From Dehalococcoidia bacterium (GTDB lineage Bacteria > Chloroflexota > Dehalococcoidia > Lucifugimonadales > UBA3495), in NCBI GenBank assembly GCA_003523055.1, contig DPHC01000002.1, positions 101,654 to 111,124 on the forward strand: DNA of 9,471 nt, read 5' to 3'. Of this stretch, positions 7,101 through 9,471 are shown one piece after another (within the stretch, counting starts at the first letter, position 1; the number at the start of each line of letters is the position of its first letter). The notes beneath the pieces are model-generated. The model was not told the origin of the DNA and made no database searches. It saw only the letters and a program-made list of their open reading frames with translations. Position numbers and translations under genes: made by a program.

Positions 7101-7153
7101 CGTAAATGGCTCTTACATTATGTTTAGTTGTCTTATATTTGTTTGGATTCTTA

Positions 7154-7181
7154 TTGTTGTTCGATTGTTCATATGTAATAA
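7154..7181 (+). promoter_or_regulatory. Candidate sigma-70-like promoter for the membrane/TPR gene
   Basis: TTGTTG (7154-7159) and TAATAA (7176-7181) are separated by 16 bases. Both are partial matches to consensus in a generally T/A-rich stretch, where such matches arise easily by chance. A start near 7188 would leave about 33 bases of leader before ATG 7221. Confidence 0.25.
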
Positions 7182-7220
7182 TTAATACTGTAGTTTAATT
7201 GAGTTAAGGATTTCAAACAA

Positions 7221-7811
7221 ATGGAAATAGCTTTTTTAATTTTTAGCGCCTCAATAGTAACAGTGTGGGCGGCTCGCCTAGCCATTTCTAAGGGTCGTAA
7301 TCCGTTACTTTGGGGGGGCGTTTCATTATTGTTGGCAGTGCTCCCGATGATTAGTACAGGATTAGCAGAATTTCAAGCAGTCGGAATAATACCAGTATTG
7401 ATCTTATTATTTCTCAGGCATAAACATTTAACTGAACCCGATTTAGTAAATCAAATGCCCCAAGATTTGCCAAAAGACTTGCCTCAAAACAATCCTAATG
7501 TGATATCAGCAACTCTAGAAGCACCTGAACCTAGCGTGGAAGCCATCACAGAGGTAGTCCTGCCTGAGATAGACATTCCTTCGACCCAGCCTTACGTTAG
7601 AGTAAAATTGACTCCGAAAGTGTTTACAGAAAGAGGAATCACTTTATTAGATCAAGGACAAACTTCGCAAGCCATTGATCAATTCACTAAAGCACTAGGC
7701 TTAGATTCGAATTACAGACAAGCCTTGGAGAACCGTATAAGAGCCTATGAAATTCTAGGGCAATCTGTATTGGTTGCGCAGGATAAATTACGGTTGGATC
7801 GGTTGGCTTAA
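7221..7811 (+). CDS. Unrecognised three-helix membrane protein with a C-terminal TPR-like segment
   Basis: I do not recognise the family. The 196 residues begin with a hydrophobic part that can form about three membrane helices (about 3-22, 29-46 and 51-66) with short polar links, one being SKGRNP (23-28). A flexible, proline- and acid-rich linker follows (about 71-125), including the small repeat QDLPKDLPQN (81-90). The C-terminus (about 136-192) looks like a tetratricopeptide hairpin: ERGITLLDQGQTSQAIDQF then TKALGLDSNYRQALE and NRIRAYEILG. A protein of this shape would be anchored in the cytoplasmic membrane and present a small protein-binding module, probably to the cytoplasm. The start is supported by AAGGAT nine bases upstream. 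The gene has its own promoter region and converges on fabI with only five bases between the stop codons. It contains a run of seven Gs (7312-7318). Confidence 0.8.
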   Translation: MEIAFLIFSASIVTVWAARLAISKGRNPLLWGGVSLLLAVLPMISTGLAEFQAVGIIPVLILLFLRHKHLTEPDLVNQMPQDLPKDLPQNNPNVISATLEAPEPSVEAITEVVLPEIDIPSTQPYVRVKLTPKVFTERGITLLDQGQTSQAIDQFTKALGLDSNYRQALENRIRAYEILGQSVLVAQDKLRLDRLA

Positions 7812-7816
7812 TCAAT

Positions 7817-8584
7817 TTACACTGCCATTATATGGAACCCTGCATCCACAGGGATAATTGCTCCTGTTATGCCGGTAGCCAGGTCACTGGCTAAGAAAGT
7901 AGCTGTATTGGCTACTTCTTCCGCTGTGATGTTCCTCTTCAAAGGTGACCTGTCGGCATGAATTTTTTTCATATCTAAAAAACCGCTTATTCCGCGAGCA
8001 GCCAAAGTATCTAATGGGCCTGCAGATATGGCATTGACTCTTATTTTTGCAGGGCCATGTTCGTAAGCTAACTGTCTCACTGAATGTTCCAAAGCAGCTT
8101 TGGCTGTACCCATAACATTGTACCCAGGATATACTCCACGAGAGGCGTCAAAGGTCATTACTATAATACTGCCTCCATTCGTCATTAAAGGCGTTGCAAG
8201 CTTTGTGATAGGGAGCAATGTATACGTGCTAATATCTAGTGCAGTTTGAAATCCTTCTCTAGTAGTATCAGTAAACCTTCCGGACAAATCTTCTTTATTC
8301 GCAAACGCTATACTATGTATAACGAACGATATATCTCCAAATTCTTTAGCAATCACTTCGAAAGCATTTGAAAGTTCTAGGTCGCTACTTGCATCGCATT
8401 GCACCAACAAAGGATTGTCAAGATTTTGTGCCAGTTTTTGAACTCTACTTTCCAGTCTTTCATTTTGGTAAGTAAGGGCTAACCTTGCTCCTGCTTTTGA
8501 TAGTTGATCTGAAATAGCCCATGCAATACTTTTGTCATTAGCGACACCAAAGACAACTCCCTTTTTTCCCTTTAAATTCAACAA
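7817..8584 (-). CDS. fabI: Enoyl-[acyl-carrier-protein] reductase (NADH), FabI family with an InhA-like active site
   Basis: FabI reduces trans-2-enoyl-ACP in the last step of each round of type II fatty-acid elongation. The 255-residue SDR protein has the FabI-style nucleotide motif GVANDKSIAW (13-22), the second-strand segment ALTYQNERL (36-44), and the catalytic YNVMGTAK (Tyr155, Lys162) followed by the typical SAGPLDTLAARGI. The segment MTFDASRGVYPGY puts Phe145 where E. coli FabI has Tyr146. This is the state in mycobacterial InhA (FDPSR), as is FD followed by a small residue. There is no ATG near the start. Tandem TTG codons (8584-8582 and 8581-8579) follow AGGAGG (8594-8589) at four and seven bases, so either may be used, with the second better spaced. 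The gene lies 26 bases after a luciferase-like oxidoreductase on the same strand, probably co-transcribed. Confidence 0.95.
   Translation of the reverse strand: MLNLKGKKGVVFGVANDKSIAWAISDQLSKAGARLALTYQNERLESRVQKLAQNLDNPLLVQCDASSDLELSNAFEVIAKEFGDISFVIHSIAFANKEDLSGRFTDTTREGFQTALDISTYTLLPITKLATPLMTNGGSIIVMTFDASRGVYPGYNVMGTAKAALEHSVRQLAYEHGPAKIRVNAISAGPLDTLAARGISGFLDMKKIHADRSPLKRNITAEEVANTATFLASDLATGITGAIIPVDAGFHIMAV
7876..7917 (+). other. Two adjacent 7-bp hairpins inside the 3' part of fabI
   Basis: TAGCCAG-GTCA-CTGGCTA (7876-7893) and, three bases later, AAGTAGC-TGTATTG-GCTACTT (7897-7917) are both perfect stems. They lie 65-106 bases after the stop of the plus-strand membrane/TPR gene, so in that transcript they could end or stabilise the message, which would run antisense to fabI. 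No long T-run follows. They lie within coding sequence for FabI residues 223-236 and may be coincidental. Confidence 0.3.
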
Positions 8585-8610
8585 AATTCCTCCTCTGTAG
8601 ATCTTTTCTG

Positions 8611-9471
8611 TTATTGGTGTTTTTTAAAATTTGGTAAAATATTTTCGATAAATGAACTCAATTGCATTTTTTGGTTTTTTGCAGCGAACCTAATGATAAT
8701 AGTCGTGGCACCACTTTGTGCATATTCTTCCATTTTGTTTATAATTTGGGTGGTTGTTCCAAATGGGCCCCATCTATCGCCCCAAATATCAGATCCATAA
8801 TATTGGTACAAAAATTCTTCTGCATCGGATTTCGCATCTTCTACTGAGTCATTAATGTTAACGGTCATATACATGATTTTTTCGAAAGGCCTCTCGCTAT
8901 TCTGAGCTGTCTTAAGCAAATTGTCCACAAGCAAGACACCTTGATGAAACTCTGAAGGAGTATCACTGATGGATATCAGTCCGTTACCGTATTTAACAGC
9001 ACGTATGAATTGCCTATTAATTCCATGTCTTTTATGAGATGCAATAATTAATGGGATTTTCTCATCAGAAACCCATCTTTGTTTAATTTCTACATCCTTG
9101 ATATTGAAAATCTTTCCTTGGAAATTGACGGACGGTCGTTCGTTAACTTGGTTGAGAATTTCTAAAATTTCTTCGAAGCGCTTAGCACGAGTCCGATAAT
9201 CTATACCTGCCATTCTCCATTCTTCTTTTTGTTTAATGTTAAATGCTCCCCCGATTCCCATTCCTAACGTTAATCTGTCATTGCACACAGCATTCAAAGT
9301 GTTTATCGCTTGAGACAGTTGAATAGGGTTCCGCAACACTGGCAACAATACAGAAGTGCCTAATCTTACAGTTTTGGTAACCATAGCAATCGCCGTCAAC
9401 ATTGTCAGGGGGTCTAGTCTGGGTTTAGCCGTAAGGCTGTCCCCAACCCAAATCGAATCAATACCAGAGTC
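8611..9471 (-). CDS. Luciferase-like (LLM class) flavin- or F420-dependent oxidoreductase, 5' end outside the window
   Basis: The reading frame is open to the window edge, so the gene is incomplete at its N-terminus: 286 residues are present and about 30 appear to be missing. The first ATG in view (9402) is internal. The residues before it, GIDSIWVGDSLTAKPRLDPL, are the conserved second beta-strand region of the family. After them come TVRLGTSVLLPVLRNPIQLSQ and RLTLGMGIGG, both standard luciferase-like barrel segments. Such enzymes are soluble TIM barrels that use FMN or coenzyme F420 to oxidise or reduce a small organic substrate; neither cofactor nor substrate can be decided here. The C-terminal part holds SGATTIIIRF, the last barrel strand region. 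fabI follows after 26 bases on the same strand. Families of such genes are known to be expanded in SAR202-type Chloroflexota, which fits the proposed host. Confidence 0.9.
   Translation of the reverse strand, partial: DSGIDSIWVGDSLTAKPRLDPLTMLTAIAMVTKTVRLGTSVLLPVLRNPIQLSQAINTLNAVCNDRLTLGMGIGGAFNIKQKEEWRMAGIDYRTRAKRFEEILEILNQVNERPSVNFQGKIFNIKDVEIKQRWVSDEKIPLIIASHKRHGINRQFIRAVKYGNGLISISDTPSEFHQGVLLVDNLLKTAQNSERPFEKIMYMTVNINDSVEDAKSDAEEFLYQYYGSDIWGDRWGPFGTTTQIINKMEEYAQSGATTIIIRFAAKNQKMQLSSFIENILPNFKKHQ

Larger units (their letters stand above)
7062..7220. promoter_or_regulatory. Divergent intergenic promoter region
   Basis: This 159-base AT-rich spacer separates the minus-strand FBP aldolase/phosphatase gene from the plus-strand membrane/TPR gene, so it must serve transcription both ways. 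The ribosome binding sites are the G-rich run at 7066-7071 (minus) and AAGGAT at 7206-7211 (plus, nine bases before ATG 7221). No long inverted repeat that would suggest an operator or riboswitch was found. Confidence 0.6.

Noticed and set aside
7838..7853. CCCTG-CATCCA-CAGGG stem just past the membrane/TPR gene as a terminator
   Set aside because: It is only five base pairs, has no T-run after it, and lies in conserved FabI C-terminal coding sequence (GAIIPVDAGF).
8662..8847. Plus-strand open frame of 61 codons opposite the luciferase-like gene
   Set aside because: It is Cys/Phe-rich with no ribosome binding site and lies inside a clearly coding minus-strand region.

Overview
This is an AT-rich bacterial window (roughly 38-40% GC by eye, not computed). 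It is densely coded and looks chromosomal: one tRNA gene at the left edge and eight protein genes, almost all core metabolism or translation. I found no insertion sequence, phage gene, CRISPR array or toxin system. The gene mix (archaeal-type FBP aldolase/phosphatase, a luciferase-like flavin oxidoreductase, a FabI with InhA-like active-site features, PurT, and an AspRS with non-discriminating signatures) fits a low-GC Chloroflexota lineage of the SAR202/Dehalococcoidia kind. That assignment is inferred from family knowledge and is not shown directly by the sequence.

Layout. Positions 1-76 hold tRNA-Arg(UCG) with an encoded CCA. From about 100 to 5885 four plus-strand genes follow: a thioredoxin-fold/DUF255 protein with an unresolved N-terminus, aspS, a fold-type-I PLP aminotransferase, and purT. 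The gaps of about 64, 10 and 33 bases suggest one transcript, closed by a perfect 15-bp hairpin at 5883-5924 that overlaps the purT stop codon. Converging on this hairpin from the right is the minus-strand gene for bifunctional fructose-1,6-bisphosphate aldolase/phosphatase (5934-7061). A 159-base divergent intergenic region (7062-7220) then carries promoters in both directions. To its right, a plus-strand gene encodes an unrecognised three-helix membrane protein with a C-terminal TPR-like segment (7221-7811). It ends five bases from the stop of fabI, which lies on the minus strand behind a luciferase-like monooxygenase gene that runs off the right edge.

Functional reading. The genes are housekeeping: aspartyl-tRNA (and probably Asp-tRNA-Asn) charging, amino-acid transamination, formate-dependent purine synthesis, gluconeogenesis and fatty-acid elongation. 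The points that deserve attention are mostly at gene starts. aspS has no ATG and appears to begin at a CTG preceded by an ideal ribosome binding site. An eight-codon mini-ORF contains that site, and its stop codon overlaps the CTG. fabI begins at tandem TTG codons. The thioredoxin-fold gene has no normal start in its own frame, and a one-base change in an A6 run would restore one. I do not see a clear novel multi-gene system.
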